Below are positions 14,172 to 26,336 of a DNA stretch of 64,000 nt, piece after piece. This DNA is from Linepithema humile. Taxonomy: Eukaryota; Arthropoda; Insecta; Hymenoptera; Formicidae. The position numbers were made by a program, and so were the translations under genes. The notes under the pieces are model-generated. The model was not told where the DNA came from, made no database searches, and saw only the letters and a list, made by a program, of their open reading frames with translations. The stretch is from NCBI RefSeq assembly GCF_040581485.1, contig NC_090130.1, forward strand, positions 2,418,001 to 2,482,000, given 5' to 3'. The stretch's first letter is position 1; each line of letters opens with the position of its first letter.

Positions 14172-17146
14172 CGACTGATGACACGTGTTTGCGCTACCGC
14201 CGCCGTGCAATTAGCCCCCAATGTAATTTCGCGCCATAAGAGCGTGCCACGCTCTTTTGGCCTAGTGCCGTTCCCGCGGGCGCATCAGTACACCGGTATT
14301 ACGAAGAGGGAAGTGATTTCGTCCAGGGCACGTAAGGAAATTCGAACCCCGTGCCATCCTTGTACTTTGTGTCCACACTTTTGCAGGCTCCGACGACATT
14401 AATCTTTAGAAACCGGGTTGTCGATATTTTTAATTTTTGACTGAAAAGTTTTTAAATAATGCAAAAAGGATTTCTAAAAACCAACACCATTATCGGTCCC
14501 CGTGTTAAGAAAAAAATTAAACAATTTTTTCCACGCTGCAACAATTTGTAACATTCTTCTGTAAATATTTGTCGCATTTATATAAAAGCATGAAAAACAG
14601 TTTTAACTCGATTTTCGCAAGTTTGCAGAAAAATACTTTTATTCACGATGTATGTAGGAAAAATTTCAACATTTGTGTGTATATATTTTCTGTATTCAAA
14701 TATAGATATTATTTTATATGATATTTTTGATGGGATAGCTTTTAGCGAGCATACAATTGTATAACAGTTGCATGCAATAAGAAAAAAGAATTTATAAATA
14801 TTTCAGATTGACGTTGAAACTCTGCTGCATTGAAACGCTATTATCTATTATATAACACAAAATAGAATTTTATATAAATTTTTATACGTGTTAGAAACTT
14901 CATATTACCCAATATTGAGATTAATTATTTTCACAACACATTATAAATTTGCTATCTGTTTAAATAATTAATCAAAATCTAAACGTAAAGATGCCGTTAA
15001 TATTTATTACTGTTACGCTTAAGTATAGGTAGACAATTATCTTTTTAAATTCTTTATACAAAAATGTTGTGTAACCATTTTTTAAAAAGATATCTAAAAA
15101 TATTCATATTATCTTCAATATTCGTATGGACAATTACTTATCATTGATAAAGTTGTGTAATTAATGTTACGTTCTTAAATGTATCGAAAATGAGTGCTCG
15201 CGTAATTGAAGCATCGAGCCCATACACCGGCGAAACGTGACGCAATTTTAATGGATGGGATATTATCTAGCAACTAATATCATTGTAGATAACCACTAAA
15301 GGCAGTAATTGTGCGCGCTCTGACTGATTAAGCATAATTATAAACCAGAAAGAAATGTCTCTAGGTCACTGTGCTACGACGGCAAAACGATCAACAAGTT
15401 CCTATGTTAACTTTTTTGTATTATGTGCAATATTTCTAAAATTTTTAAATTTTAAACAGATTTTACGTTATCAAGAAAATTTATATTTATTCACATTTGT
15501 GTTTAATAAGTAAAAAAAATTATTATATACTTATTAAAATCATTTATAAAATTGTGAAATTGATTCTAATAATGTAAAGATAATATAAATTGTTAGAAAT
15601 TAGATTTGTTTTACACATACAAATTTTATGACTGAAATTTCACAAAAATATAATTAATATATTAATATAAAGAAAGAGAAATATTTATAACGAAAAATTA
15701 CCGATAATTCATAGTTTAGCTTTCATTTGTCATCAATCATTCGTGAAGAAGAAATAATATTAATGAGACATGCGTAATCAAAAGTCATTTATTTCAATTA
15801 CAATTAAAGAGGCGAAGAAATAATATATTATGAAATAATTTGCATTAAATTAGTTGTACTGGTTATATACGATATTGACAGTCAATGAATGCGAATCGAG
15901 ATTATCCGCGAACAGGATCTGATCTATCTTTGCCCGTTCACCCGATTACCACGACGACGCTTTCGCAGATACTATCGGGAAAAAGGTCTACCTCATTACA
16001 AACTTCACTCCACGCTGAAATTACTCCACGCCGCATACATTCGCGACGCCAAATTATCCGATAAAAATTCAATCAGGTTAATAGAATGCGAGACAAATGA
16101 TCTTTGCGCAATGACAGCTGCAATTTTTTTACTGACATTCTTCATATGGAATTTTCATCACATTATTTATAATATTTAAGAAATATTATAGATTTTATTT
16201 GTAAACCAAGTTTTCTCAAGAGACAGTCGCTGAGTCCATCCAAGAATTTAAAAAAAAAAAATGTAATGAACTCTAGCAATATTTTTTTATAGCGGTTTTA
16301 TATTCGGTTGCGTGGATTTGTATATCGTAGAGTTCATAAAAAAGAACATTTATCGGTACATTCAAGTATCATTAATGCATGCATCATTGACGCGTACTTA
16401 TTGCAACGATTATTCGTACCGGGAATCTTGTAATTAACAAGAATTACTTTCTCGATTTTATTGACGCTGAGGAATTCACTCTCGCCGAACTCGTTATCGA
16501 TAAAATTATAACATACATCAAAAAAGAAAGAAGAAAGCAAAGAATATCGCGCTGTTCGTGCATCTTCACCTTCGTCTACCGTGAATCCATTCCCTTCGCG
16601 GCGAATTAATGGGCGGAGCCAAGGATGTCCTTTGCTGCCAAAGTGTCGGCGACAACGTTTGCGCGACTGGCTGATAGGATACGTAAAGCAGAATTTGCAT
16701 AGCACAATTTTAATGATCATTCTGCTTCGACGTGAAAGATGAATCACGTTGCAAGTCGAATAGGTGTCACAAGCTACGAGCTATCGGAATATTAATATAG
16801 TGCATGACTAGTTTTGATTTTAATAACATCGGTGTGTCAATTTGACATATGTCCGACGTTTTATTTATCATTACGCTGATGAATAATCAGAAATATGAAC
16901 TATTTTTTCGATGAATCGAGTTCATTCGGACATTTGACATGTAACGGTGATAAGTATAGTTAGCAATGTTGTACTCTATGCGCAAATACGTCTACGTGTC
17001 AAGTACAAATGGCACAATTCCTAGAAATTAATGCAATTTCTTGCGAGGCGCGTAACGAATTATTGACAGTTGCAATTCAGATCAAAGGATATAAAAAATA
17101 ATATGTATGCTAACACAATTTGCTTCGACAGACTGATTATTCTACA

Positions 17147-17154
17147 TATCGATA
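17147..17154. promoter_or_regulatory. DRE-like palindrome TATCGATA
   Basis: An exact TATCGATA palindrome, the core of the DREF-binding element known from Drosophila promoters, lies about 0.6 kb before the GC-rich leader region. A single 8-bp match can occur by chance, so this is only a candidate. Confidence 0.2.
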
Positions 17155-17739
17155 CTCGTCAGACAAATGCGTCGTTAATTTAAAAAGAGCAACATATCAG
17201 CGGATTTGATTATTGCATATAACAAGTATCTCTCGAAAATGATAATTTGTCAAGTTTTTCTGTGCCAAAATTATATCTTAACTGTCAACTGTATCTATAT
17301 TTTCAGAAACTGAATGCTAATTTTTGGGGAAAAAGAAGAATTTCACCTTCTTCGAGACACTGAATTTCAAGTCTAATAAATTACGACACCAGAAAATATC
17401 TAAATAGAGCAAATCTAAATGGAATTATGCGTTACTGCTGCAGTGACGAACAATATCACTAAAAAAAGATATATTCCAAGGGAAGCAGAATCTCCGTATC
17501 CATGGCTATCAGCTTGAAAAAAATTAACCACGAACAAACAGCTCATCTAAACTCAACTCAACTCTCGACAATCGAAACGTCAAGCGGTCAACAATTGGAA
17601 TGTCACTCATTTGAATCTCTCTCACCTCCTGTCACAGTAAGTCTGATAGCGCGATTTATCGAATGAATCAAGCAAGTCGGAAAGAATAACAGATGCAATT
17701 CTGCGGCGCACGTTAGCTCTCTCGCCTTCTTCGAGATAT

Positions 17740-19297
17740 ACCCCCGACGATGTCAGTCGGACCTAATACGCGCGACGAACGGACTTCCCCGGGCAGGTAT
17801 ACAGAACACCTCCGCGTCGTCGGTCGTCCCGAGGACGACGTGGGTAGACGTGGGCGCGGTTGTACTTGAGCAACACCCATGTGGATACCATAATGGCCTC
17901 CGCGATGCCAATCGCCATCTCGGACTTGGTGTACTTCTGGTGGGGAGCAGGGCGACTCGCCAATCGCGTACGTGCCTGGTACCCTCCATAGGCGTGGCGT
18001 TGAGCGGCGCCACTGCAGCGACTTTCAGAAACCGGGCTCCGGGGAGAGGCTCCGACTTCATTATGTATCATTATACCGGTCCGCGCCGCGCGGTGTGCAC
18101 TGCAGTTACTGGAACCAGGCGCGCGTGTGTGCTTTTCTCTCTTCTTCTACGCCCTGGTCGTCGTCTTCTTCTTCTTCCCTTCTTCGCACGGTCGGTACGC
18201 GTCCGCGTATACATCGAGCGGTGCGCGATACGCTCATCGGCCAGGTAATCGTGGCACGACGCGTGTAAAAAGCACACCGTCGCCGAGGAGGTGCGCGGGC
18301 GCGCGCGTGTGTCGCGTTCGTACGACGTGCAATTAAATCGGTGACACGGGCGCGAGTGTTGAGAGTACCGCAGCATCGACGGAGCGGATCGAGAATTTTT
18401 GCCATCGTCGCGCAGCCATTCGCGGCGCGGATGATCGCGGACTATCGGCGCAACGGTGTTTAGTGACATTCGACGCTCGCTTGTCTACAAGTCAAGACTG
18501 TGTTTCCAAGTGATTTAGTGACGTTTCGCGACGGGTGCGCGCGGTTGTAAGGCGAGTGAGGACCGATATGCCGACGGCTTGGTCACGTCGTCGCGGCGCG
18601 TCTCCGTTTGGCAGCCGAGCGACGACGAGCTGACGCACGGCAACCGGACAGTAGTATCGACGCGGACTCTGATCCTGATACAGTGTTTCCGCGATACGGT
18701 TACGCGTGTGCAGTGGATGTGTGACAAGTGGTGTCCGAACTGAGAAACAAGAAAAACATAAACATCCGAGCAAACATCCGACGGATACGTGAAACGGAGA
18801 CTACTACGAAACAACTGAAAGTGTGAATGTTCCAGAGATCACAGTGAGAAAAAGAACAAAATATCGTGACAGTGCGGCTTGACGAAAGTGTTGCGAACGC
18901 ATTATTTTCTTTCTGCGTCACGTAACTTCCAAGGCTGCCAACCGTGTGCTGGAAAAACTGCATCCGTCGGATAAGTTCAGACCGTCGCGATTCAATGACG
19001 ACTCATCGCGCTTGTTCTGATACTCGGTCGACATAGTTTTTTTTTTCGACGGGGCACGCGCGTTGTGCTCATCGTAAAGAGGCCTATCCCAAGATTCGGG
19101 CCCCGTACGGAGGGCGCGCGGCGACCACGTCGTCGGCGAGTTTGGCGGCGGCGAGGATCGTGGGCTGTGGCGGCGGCATCGACGTCGTGTCTAAGGTGGA
19201 GCGTCCGGGCAGCACGACGACGCTCAATTTCACGGATCTGGGGAGCCCATTCGGGGCGGGCGACCCCTGTCCGTCGAGTACCCCGACCCCGAATAGC
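17740..19297 (+). promoter_or_regulatory. Dll: Putative Dll promoter-proximal region and 5' leader
   Basis: Base composition changes sharply from AT-rich to GC/CpG-rich at about 17,740 and stays so into coding exon 1. An Inr-like TCAGTC lies at 17,753-17,758, without a well-placed TATA box or a matching downstream element, so I do not assign a start site. From about 18,400 the texture is that of an insect embryonic-gene 5' leader, with several short upstream ORFs. An in-frame stop (TAG) at 19,034-19,036 separates the last of these from the main frame. The boundaries are approximate, and an intron within the leader cannot be excluded. Confidence 0.5.
18431..19036 (+). other. Series of five short upstream ORFs in the presumed Dll leader
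   Basis: Reading every ATG between about 18,300 and the first in-frame Dll ATG gives five short ORFs. They are 18,431-18,463 (10 codons), 18,568-18,633 (21), 18,717-18,743 (8), 18,827-18,847 (6) and 18,995-19,036 (13), excluding stops. All close before the main ORF. The last is in the same frame as Dll and ends at the TAG that defines the upstream limit of that frame. If the leader is transcribed unspliced, these would be expected to reduce or regulate initiation at the Dll start. Transcription of the leader is inferred. Confidence 0.45.
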
Positions 19298-19787
19298 ATG
19301 TCGGGCGGTGGCGGACCGACCGGCGGCGGCGGTGGCGGCGGCGGCGGCGGTGCCGCCGGTACCGGAGGCGGCGGTTCCGACATGGAGCAGCATCTTCATC
19401 ACGCGGGCCTCGGCTCGGTGACGCCCGGTCCGCCGGGCGGTAACGGCGGCGACAGCACGACGTCCAGCACGCCGGTCTCGCAGAGCGGCAAGTCCGCCTT
19501 CATCGAGCTGCAGCACAACAACCTCTACAATCCCGCGAGTTTGCGAAGCGGCTACCCGGGCGGACACAACGTGCCCGGCGCGCACCAATTCTCGCATCAG
19601 GTCGGCTCGCTAGCGGCGCATCAAGGCTCCGGGCCCGGCAGCGGGAATCAACAGCACGCGGACGCGGGCTTTCCCAGTCCCAGATCCGCGCTCGCCGGAT
19701 ATCCGTTCGCGTCCATGCATCAACACAACGCCTATGGATATCATCTGGGATCGTACGCCCCCCAGTGCCCCTCGCCGCCCAAGGACG
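19298..19787 (+). CDS. Dll: Distal-less homeobox protein, coding exon 1 (N-terminal region)
   Basis: This exon encodes the N-terminal part of Distal-less, a nuclear homeodomain transcription factor that specifies distal limb, antenna and other appendage fates. From the first in-frame ATG the exon gives 163 residues plus the first base of codon 164. Residues about 3-27 are a glycine-rich run. Dll signatures follow: GKSAFIELQ (64-72), GFPSPRSAL (124-132), YPFASMHQ (135-142) and a YHLGSYAP...SPPKD block leading to the exon end. The exon ends AAGGACG followed by GTGAGT, a strong donor, in phase 1. It joins the exon at 26,816 to complete the aspartate codon. The start is uncertain: ATG 19,298 has A at -3; ATG 19,382 (G at -3 and +4) would drop the glycine run; and the frame is open upstream to 19,037 without an ATG, so an upstream exon or non-AUG start is possible. 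Gene identity is near certain; the N terminus is not. Confidence 0.9.
19302..19377 (+). repeat. GGC/GGT trinucleotide repeat inside Dll exon 1
   Basis: An imperfect GGC/GGT run encoding polyglycine near the N terminus of Dll. It is low-complexity and prone to length variation between alleles or species. It also causes glycine/proline-rich shadow frames in the other registers. Confidence 0.85.
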
Positions 19788-22700
19788 GTGAGTACCCCAA
19801 CTGTATGTATTCGCAGCCTTTTTTATTCTCATTACTTTTAGATATATATTTAGCTAAGCCGAAACGATAACTCTCCGTTCCGTGCGCTTGGCGCCGCCGG
19901 CTCGAACGCCCCAGTGCTTCACGTCGACGCAGTTGAATCGTGAAAAAAATTGTGAAACAGCGAAATTCATTTTGCGCTCGTCGCTGTGAATCGTTATACG
20001 GTCAATCTCGGTATAAAGTTTGCGCGAGTGCGAGCCGTGGAAGTGCGAAGTGCTGTCATGGAACGGAGATATCATCGAAGGGCTCAAAGTGAAAGTGCTT
20101 CTACGCGAATGTTATTGCGCGTTGTCGCAAAATTAACGGTACCTTAAAAATCGAACGATTAATGAATTCGAATTTCTTCGAACTTACCTCGAATATTCAC
20201 TTTGAGCCTTTTTTAATTTAGATATAGATAAATAAATTAAGAGATTTCTCGAGGTTATTTATCATCGATGCGTTAACTTTCACGGCTTCGGAGTCGTGAA
20301 GACGAGTATCGTGCCAGCGATGTAACATTTGTCAAGAATGATACGGCTACCTTGACACGAAAAAGAAATAAGACGGCGACAGGCGTTTCCGGTGGGTCAT
20401 CATCTTAGTGTGTGCGCTTTATTATTACGACTTTATTATATAGTCATAGGAGTATATTGCCGCTTGGCGAATGTCTTCATCCGCGTTGGTAAATTTCCGC
20501 GCGACAATAAATGCGGAACGCTAATGCCTTCGCGACGCGCAATCAGATGCTGTTGTTTTACGCGTAAAAAGGAAACCGACTGTGCTCGCTGCGACTCACT
20601 CACTCGGTTCCCGGTTCGTGGTTCCTTCAGCTCACCTTTATATCGCCGAGGCGCCGAGGCGCGCTCGTTCGCATCGTTGCTTTTCGCATGCGACACTTTC
20701 TGAAAAGTTTCTGTCTCACGTAATCCTTGTCTTCCGTCCTAAAGATGCGGATAAACCGAACAAAAGGAAAAAAATGTTTAGCATTCTTAAGCTGAATGCA
20801 ATAGATAAATTTGCTTACAACTTTCTCTTCTTTTTTACATTTATAATCATTTCTTAGACTTTTGTTCACGAATAGTGGGCAATTGACGGAATTTTGATTC
20901 ACAACTAGACATATTATTATTCAAACGGAGACTCTCGAAAATAGAATAAAGGTTAAGAAACCAAAAGATGAGGTCTAGAGTAGCAGGTAGTAATAGCCGG
21001 TTGACGCCCTGCGTTACAGCACAATGCCACGAAACGAAATAAGATATATGACATGGCATTCGCTCGGGGGCCGAAAAAGTTCCGCAAAGCGACTGGGACA
21101 AAAAGATTCAGGACCAAACGGGAGCTGTCGCGGTTTCTCCTTTGGAAGCTCTCGCTTATAGAGGTTTCCTCCAGATTATTTCGTTTTTTCTCTTATGTTT
21201 TTACCTCCTAGACTCGCATTAGCACGATGTAATCGCGATTTTTGTCTCGCGCGCGAAACCACGAGTCAGCTAATTGCGATCACTATCGGCTTCGCCCCTA
21301 GTTCGTCGCGGATCGCACAATTGCGCTGAAGGTGTTATGAGATATTATAACAATTTAAAATTTTTTTTCAAATAATTGATTATTTAGGAATAATTATTCC
21401 AAGTTTATCGCGCGGTGAGAAAATGAACGTCACAATGAACGAATAAACGCACAATTAATTTAGAAATCGATAATGTCGCAATGTCGTTTTATTATTTCAT
21501 TGATATTTCTGCTTTATTTATTCACGAATATATCTGGCGCAGTGGTCTAAACACGATGTCTATATACACATCCGCATCGCGAAATCGCGTGATCGAGATA
21601 ACTTATTTCGCCCGAGGTAAGTCCGCATGCCGTGAGGCTCCATGCAGCGACATTCGCGCTGCTTTCTTGGTCGATTGCATTTTCAAATATAGTCCGTGAT
21701 ATACCGGCTGGAAATATTCCGAAGCTGTGGTAACATTCGGCGAATAATTCATTACGACGGACGTGCGCGCGTAGCGTGGAACAACGAGAAATTCCGTTTG
21801 GCGCGCTTAGGCGAACGTTCGCAGGAACATAGCCAACCGGATAGCGGCGACAGTTTGCTACCCTCCATTCGCGCGCCATGAATTCGTAACGTCCACCTCC
21901 GCGGCATGTGGCAATCTCCCTGGAAGTCCGGTATTTCTGCGTAATCCACCGAGACGACCCTCGCGCCGGCGTGCAATGCAATTTTCGTGGCGCCTCTTTC
22001 GAAAATTGCCGGCGAGCCCTCAACCCGCGAAAGGGTTCGCCGCGGAAAAACTTTTTTTTTTCCATCGGGCGGGAGGAATTCGCGAGGTCCGCGCGGTGCA
22101 ATCGTACAATATATATAATATTATGATTTCCGCTCGCAGCTGGAGTGCAAGCAAGCGGGCGAGCGATCGCTCGTCAGAGGGTTGAATTCTCACGCACGGA
22201 GGGGTTGCGCACGTAAACCTGTACGCGTTTTGCCCTTTTAAATTGCCGATCATTTCCCTTCGCAACTTATGCGCAGTTCGCTTTTCACAAATCGCATGGC
22301 AACGAAATGCATACCCTCGGTCCGTTTCGCAAGCTGCGTAAAAATTTTATCATACGGTTGACATAACTTCGGTATTCTTACACAACAGCTTTGCCGAGGT
22401 TCCGATGGAGGAGGACAGGTTATACACCGTTGCAATACTCGAGTACGATACTTGTTAAAACTTGTCACATTCGTCCGCAGGCGGTGTACGCGAACGAGTA
22501 GCATAATGCAAAAGTCGATATCGCAAAAATTGCTGCACGACGTTAACCGCTCCGATTTAATTAATCGAATGATAAATTAGAATCGCGATCCATTTAATTG
22601 CTAATGAACACGCTATTGTTTGTGCACTCCGTTCAGAGGATAGAGCGATTCCGCCACTTGGCTAGCTGAACGCGACGCGCAAAGTTAACTTGCGATTATT

Positions 22701-24742
22701 TCAGAACGATTTTGATTATCCGATTAAAATAACAGTGACGCGGTAATTGCACGAGGTTCACAATGCGTATTGTAGGAAACGCGCACTCTCATGCGATCGA
22801 TTTGCAGCAATACTCACAGTTTGTTATATAATTGCATAAAATTTAGTTGAAAAAACAGTTGTATGAATGTTAAAATCAAGGATAAAAATGAACAGGATAG
22901 AAATGAAAATATTATTCAATCATTATTTTGTCAAATTGCATAAATGTCACATTTTTTGACAATGTTTCTAATAAAATTAAGGGACATAAGTCGAAAGCAT
23001 TCCACAAATATAAAAGCAAAACTCAATAAACTATTATTCTTGAAGATCAAAAATTATCTACGTTTCCTACAACAGCAAATAAATGAAACTTGTGAGAATT
23101 CAAACTGCTAAATAAATTTTGCGCAAGTGTTTAGCTAATAAAATGTTATCTCTCGCAAAAATGGTCTATTTTTCACAATTTAGGGCTTGCGGAATTAATC
23201 GTTGTAATCGTAACGTTTAAAATAAACTTACATAAAGTTCGCGATGCTAAGTGAACATTAGCACTAATTATCTAGCAATTGAGATATCATCTGTCGTCGA
23301 AAATGTCATCAGCGAACTTTTTGCCGCGCACAAGTTTGTTTTGCACAGTCGTATTTTCGATGAACTACGCTTCGCTGTGTGGCTGTTTGCAATTAACGCA
23401 CGTAAATTCGTGATTACAACGTTGCAATTACGCGTGTTGTTTTGGTGTTGGTTGCGCAGCCGCGCTTCGGCGACGACGCCGCGCTTATCGCGATTACTCG
23501 CGGCGTTAAATGCTCGTAGACTGCAGTTCGAGCAACGCTAATGAAGTTGTCCGGGATTATACGAGCATCAATGACGAGAACGTGAAGACGGGGTCGTCCG
23601 CGCGGACGCAGCTCGTCGAGATCGAGTGTGCACGGCGTCTTACAAAGCGCACCCTCGTCCAATCTTATCGTCGCGACAAATGAACCGGCCATTAACCAGC
23701 TCGTCGCCGCACGTCTGCCTCACACCCGTTGTCCTTCTTCTCGAACGAACGTGGCTAAAGCTGGAATCCAATTAGCGGGGGCTCCTCTCGTATGAGACAG
23801 GGCCCCCACGGTATCTCGCATCAGTCACCTGACCTGACGTCCGACCGCCGTCCGACTTAATCCGGAACGGTCGAAAGACAATGCGCGCCTCGGGTCCGAA
23901 TGATGAATTAGGTATTAAATGGTTGTTTTCACAAGGATTAGGTAGGTACACCGCTTTGCCTGGCCTTTTTTGAAGCCCCGCCGAACCTCGGACTTACGCT
24001 GGACCGCACGGATTTGTGTGGAAGTCGTGTTTTCTTTGGAGATACACGGGCAGATATCAACGATTGTTAGTTCTGTGGTCGCTGCGCCAGAATTTCGGAA
24101 ATAGCAGCAATCGTTGAGATATTTGAGAACTTTAACAAATATGTTTCGTTAAAATATGTCTTGCGTATACCTGAACAATATTCTAATACATATTATTACG
24201 AAAGAAAAATTAATTTTCACGATGAGAAAAGATTTCAGGACTTTAATTAATTTTTCCATCTAGTTTGCTCAACAAAAGACACTTTTAGCGTAAACAGAAG
24301 TGAACGCGAATGTGTGATAAAGTATAACAAAATAATTTATAACATTTGGAAATTATGAGTTAAATAATTCATCTGAATAGTCAGAAATTTCCTAATCGCA
24401 ATCTTCGAGCGAGAAAATTGAACGTTTCCGTTTCTGTTTAATCCGGAGTACAAAAAATGGGAGGGGCTTTTCCATCATTCCTCGCGCGCAATATGGTAGC
24501 GATGTGGAAATACAAGATGTCGATTCAGCGACAATGTTAGACAGGTTGTGTTAAGTCCGGCCTAGGGCAGAGACGGACACCTTGTAATTTCGAGTTCTCC
24601 AGATTGAGAGCCGCGCGCCTACCGTGTGATTATCAACGTCGCATTAATCGCCGGGCTTATTATCATACGTTCGGTTGGATTTGATTACGCGACTCCGTAA
24701 GGACCTTCAGCGATGCGAGGCGGCTGAATACGCGCGTGCAGC

Positions 24743-24777
24743 GCCGCAAAGTAGCACTTTGCGGCAGTTTCTGCCGC
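24743..24777. repeat. Two overlapping perfect inverted repeats
   Basis: A 10-bp stem, GCCGCAAAGT at 24,743-24,752 with its complement at 24,756-24,765 (3-nt loop), shares bases with a 7-bp stem, GCGGCAG at 24,761-24,767 with CTGCCGC at 24,771-24,777 (3-nt loop). The two stems compete for the same GCGGC. Located in Dll intron 1. Confidence 0.8.
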
Positions 24778-25042
24778 GGCCGGACGGCTTTGCATACGCC
24801 TCAGTGTTAACAACCATAAGCTATCCTCTCTATTCCACCCCTCGCACAGCGTGAGCTCTCAGCGAGAGAAAAGTGCATCCATAAAACAGTACCTCGGTCT
24901 TTTCACGCGCGCGCGCAGGGTTGCACTCCGCCCCGGTCGACATCGCGTCGCCTTAACCGGCTATAATTAACAACGGGAGCTCGTAATCGCTGCTAACGCC
25001 TCTATAAAATTTATTGCGTACTATGTTACGTGTCGATACGCC

Positions 25043-25079
25043 GTGCGACGGTGTTAACTGTCGCACCGCGAGCGGTGCG
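25043..25079. repeat. Two overlapping GC-rich inverted repeats
   Basis: GTGCGAC (25,043-25,049) pairs with GTCGCAC (25,060-25,066). CGCACCGC (25,062-25,069) is the inverted repeat of GCGGTGCG (25,072-25,079). The CGCAC segment is shared, so the two pairings exclude each other. Confidence 0.75.
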
Positions 25080-26070
25080 GATGAAAAAGCTGATCAAGAT
25101 GTTTGTGCGTTATATTAAAAATTAGGTATTTTATTGCTCCTATCTTTTCCTATCAAACAATTTTTATAATTCATTCTATTTATATTCATTATGCGAGCGG
25201 TATAATAAATGTACATTATTTATAAAGGCGATATGAGGATAAGATCATGGTTATTAATATTGAGACAGTCTTATTAATTTTCATTCACCGCAAACAAAGA
25301 GTTTACTTGATTAATATATTAACATCGCAATCCACTCTCCACTTTATCACAACCCTGCGCCGTCAAAGTGTTGAGGACATCTATGCCAATATTAAAGATC
25401 GCACACGCCCGGTATCGCCGCGAAATTGCACGGGTAGGTAAACACGGGCGCAAACACGCGATTGCATCGCCGTGACGCGACGTAAGCTCGCGGAAAGTGT
25501 GCGGGGGATCGTTATTATCTGTTTCACGCGCGATTAAAGTCTCCCCTGTTGGCTCACCATCGATCCGCGTCTTTTCGATCCTCTCTCATTCGAGGCGACA
25601 CGCTCATGTATAAATCACGAAGAGTCACACGAGCTCGCCATAAATTACGCTAATTAATAGTCGTGCTAATTGTCACGGAGAAGGTGAACAAACGAGGCAC
25701 ACTCGGCCGGCTCACGCTGATTCAAAGTCTCGGTGTCGATATCTCTGCACTTTTGCCGCGGTCAATTAGTCGTTCAGCGACGGCGTTTCGTCCGCCGTTC
25801 GCGCGTTGAAAATCGTTGGACAAAACGCGCCTACCGTAAAAAATGTGTCCGTGGTTCTCCCGGGAAGGACGCGCGCGCGTCTCCCCGATGAAAACACGCA
25901 ACATCGTAATCGCGATATAAAAATAATGAAACAGATTCCGCGCGAGATAGGCGGCGCGGGCGCTGGCACGATGCGCGGCTCTATCGAGCTCTATGCTACT
26001 TCATTGCATCGCTTTAAGATTGATATATGGCTCCGTAATTAATTACCGCGCCGTTAACGCACCGTAGGGC

Positions 26071-26101
26071 TTTCTCTCTCTCTCTCTCTCTTTCTCTCTT
26101 T
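26071..26101. repeat. CT dinucleotide repeat
   Basis: CT-rich run with near-perfect dinucleotide periodicity in Dll intron 1, about 0.7 kb upstream of the homeodomain exon. Equivalent to a GA tract on the other strand. Confidence 0.9.
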
Positions 26102-26336
26102 CGGCGTAACGAGGGCACGCATTCTGTTCATTGTGCTAATTATCGCAATACGTTGTGTATGCGAATTGAATAATGCATTTATTTTATCAGATAATTACGC
26201 GCGGCTTGTCGAATAAAATATTCCGGCAGTGTTTGTGCTATTGTTTCCCCTCTCGCTCTCTTTGCTTTTCGAAAAAGCGACGTGTCATTTCCGTTGATTT
26301 CGATTCGATGAAACTCTTCGAGTGCTTCAGTAAACA

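Larger units (their letters stand above)
8770..17740. other. Upstream non-coding DNA, proximal AT-rich part
   Basis: This is mostly AT-rich DNA with GC-richer islands at about 10,500-11,000, 11,450-11,770 and 12,270-12,760. No protein family motif was seen. Small ATG-initiated frames exist at 9,821-10,033 and 15,889-16,179, but nothing supports them as genes. The segment 14,400-15,880 is strongly AT-rich and rich in stop codons. The stretch immediately upstream of the Dll leader is the natural place for proximal enhancers; this is inferred from position only. Confidence 0.6.

Noticed and set aside
14339..14360. TTCGAACCCC-like T-arm of a tRNA
   Set aside because: No matching acceptor stem, D-arm or anticodon arm at the right distances. 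No tRNA was found elsewhere in the window either.
15889..16179. ATG-initiated 96-residue frame
   Set aside because: No recognisable motif. Its length is compatible with chance in 64 kb, and the hydrophobic C terminus comes from T-rich DNA.
17753..17758. TCAGTC initiator as the Dll transcription start
   Set aside because: No TATA box at the correct distance, and the downstream sequence matches a DPE only with a shift and a mismatch. Too weak to call.
18992..19597. 201-codon minus-strand frame opposite Dll exon 1
   Set aside because: An antisense shadow of GC-rich coding DNA and the GGC repeat. The sense frame carries unmistakable Dll motifs.
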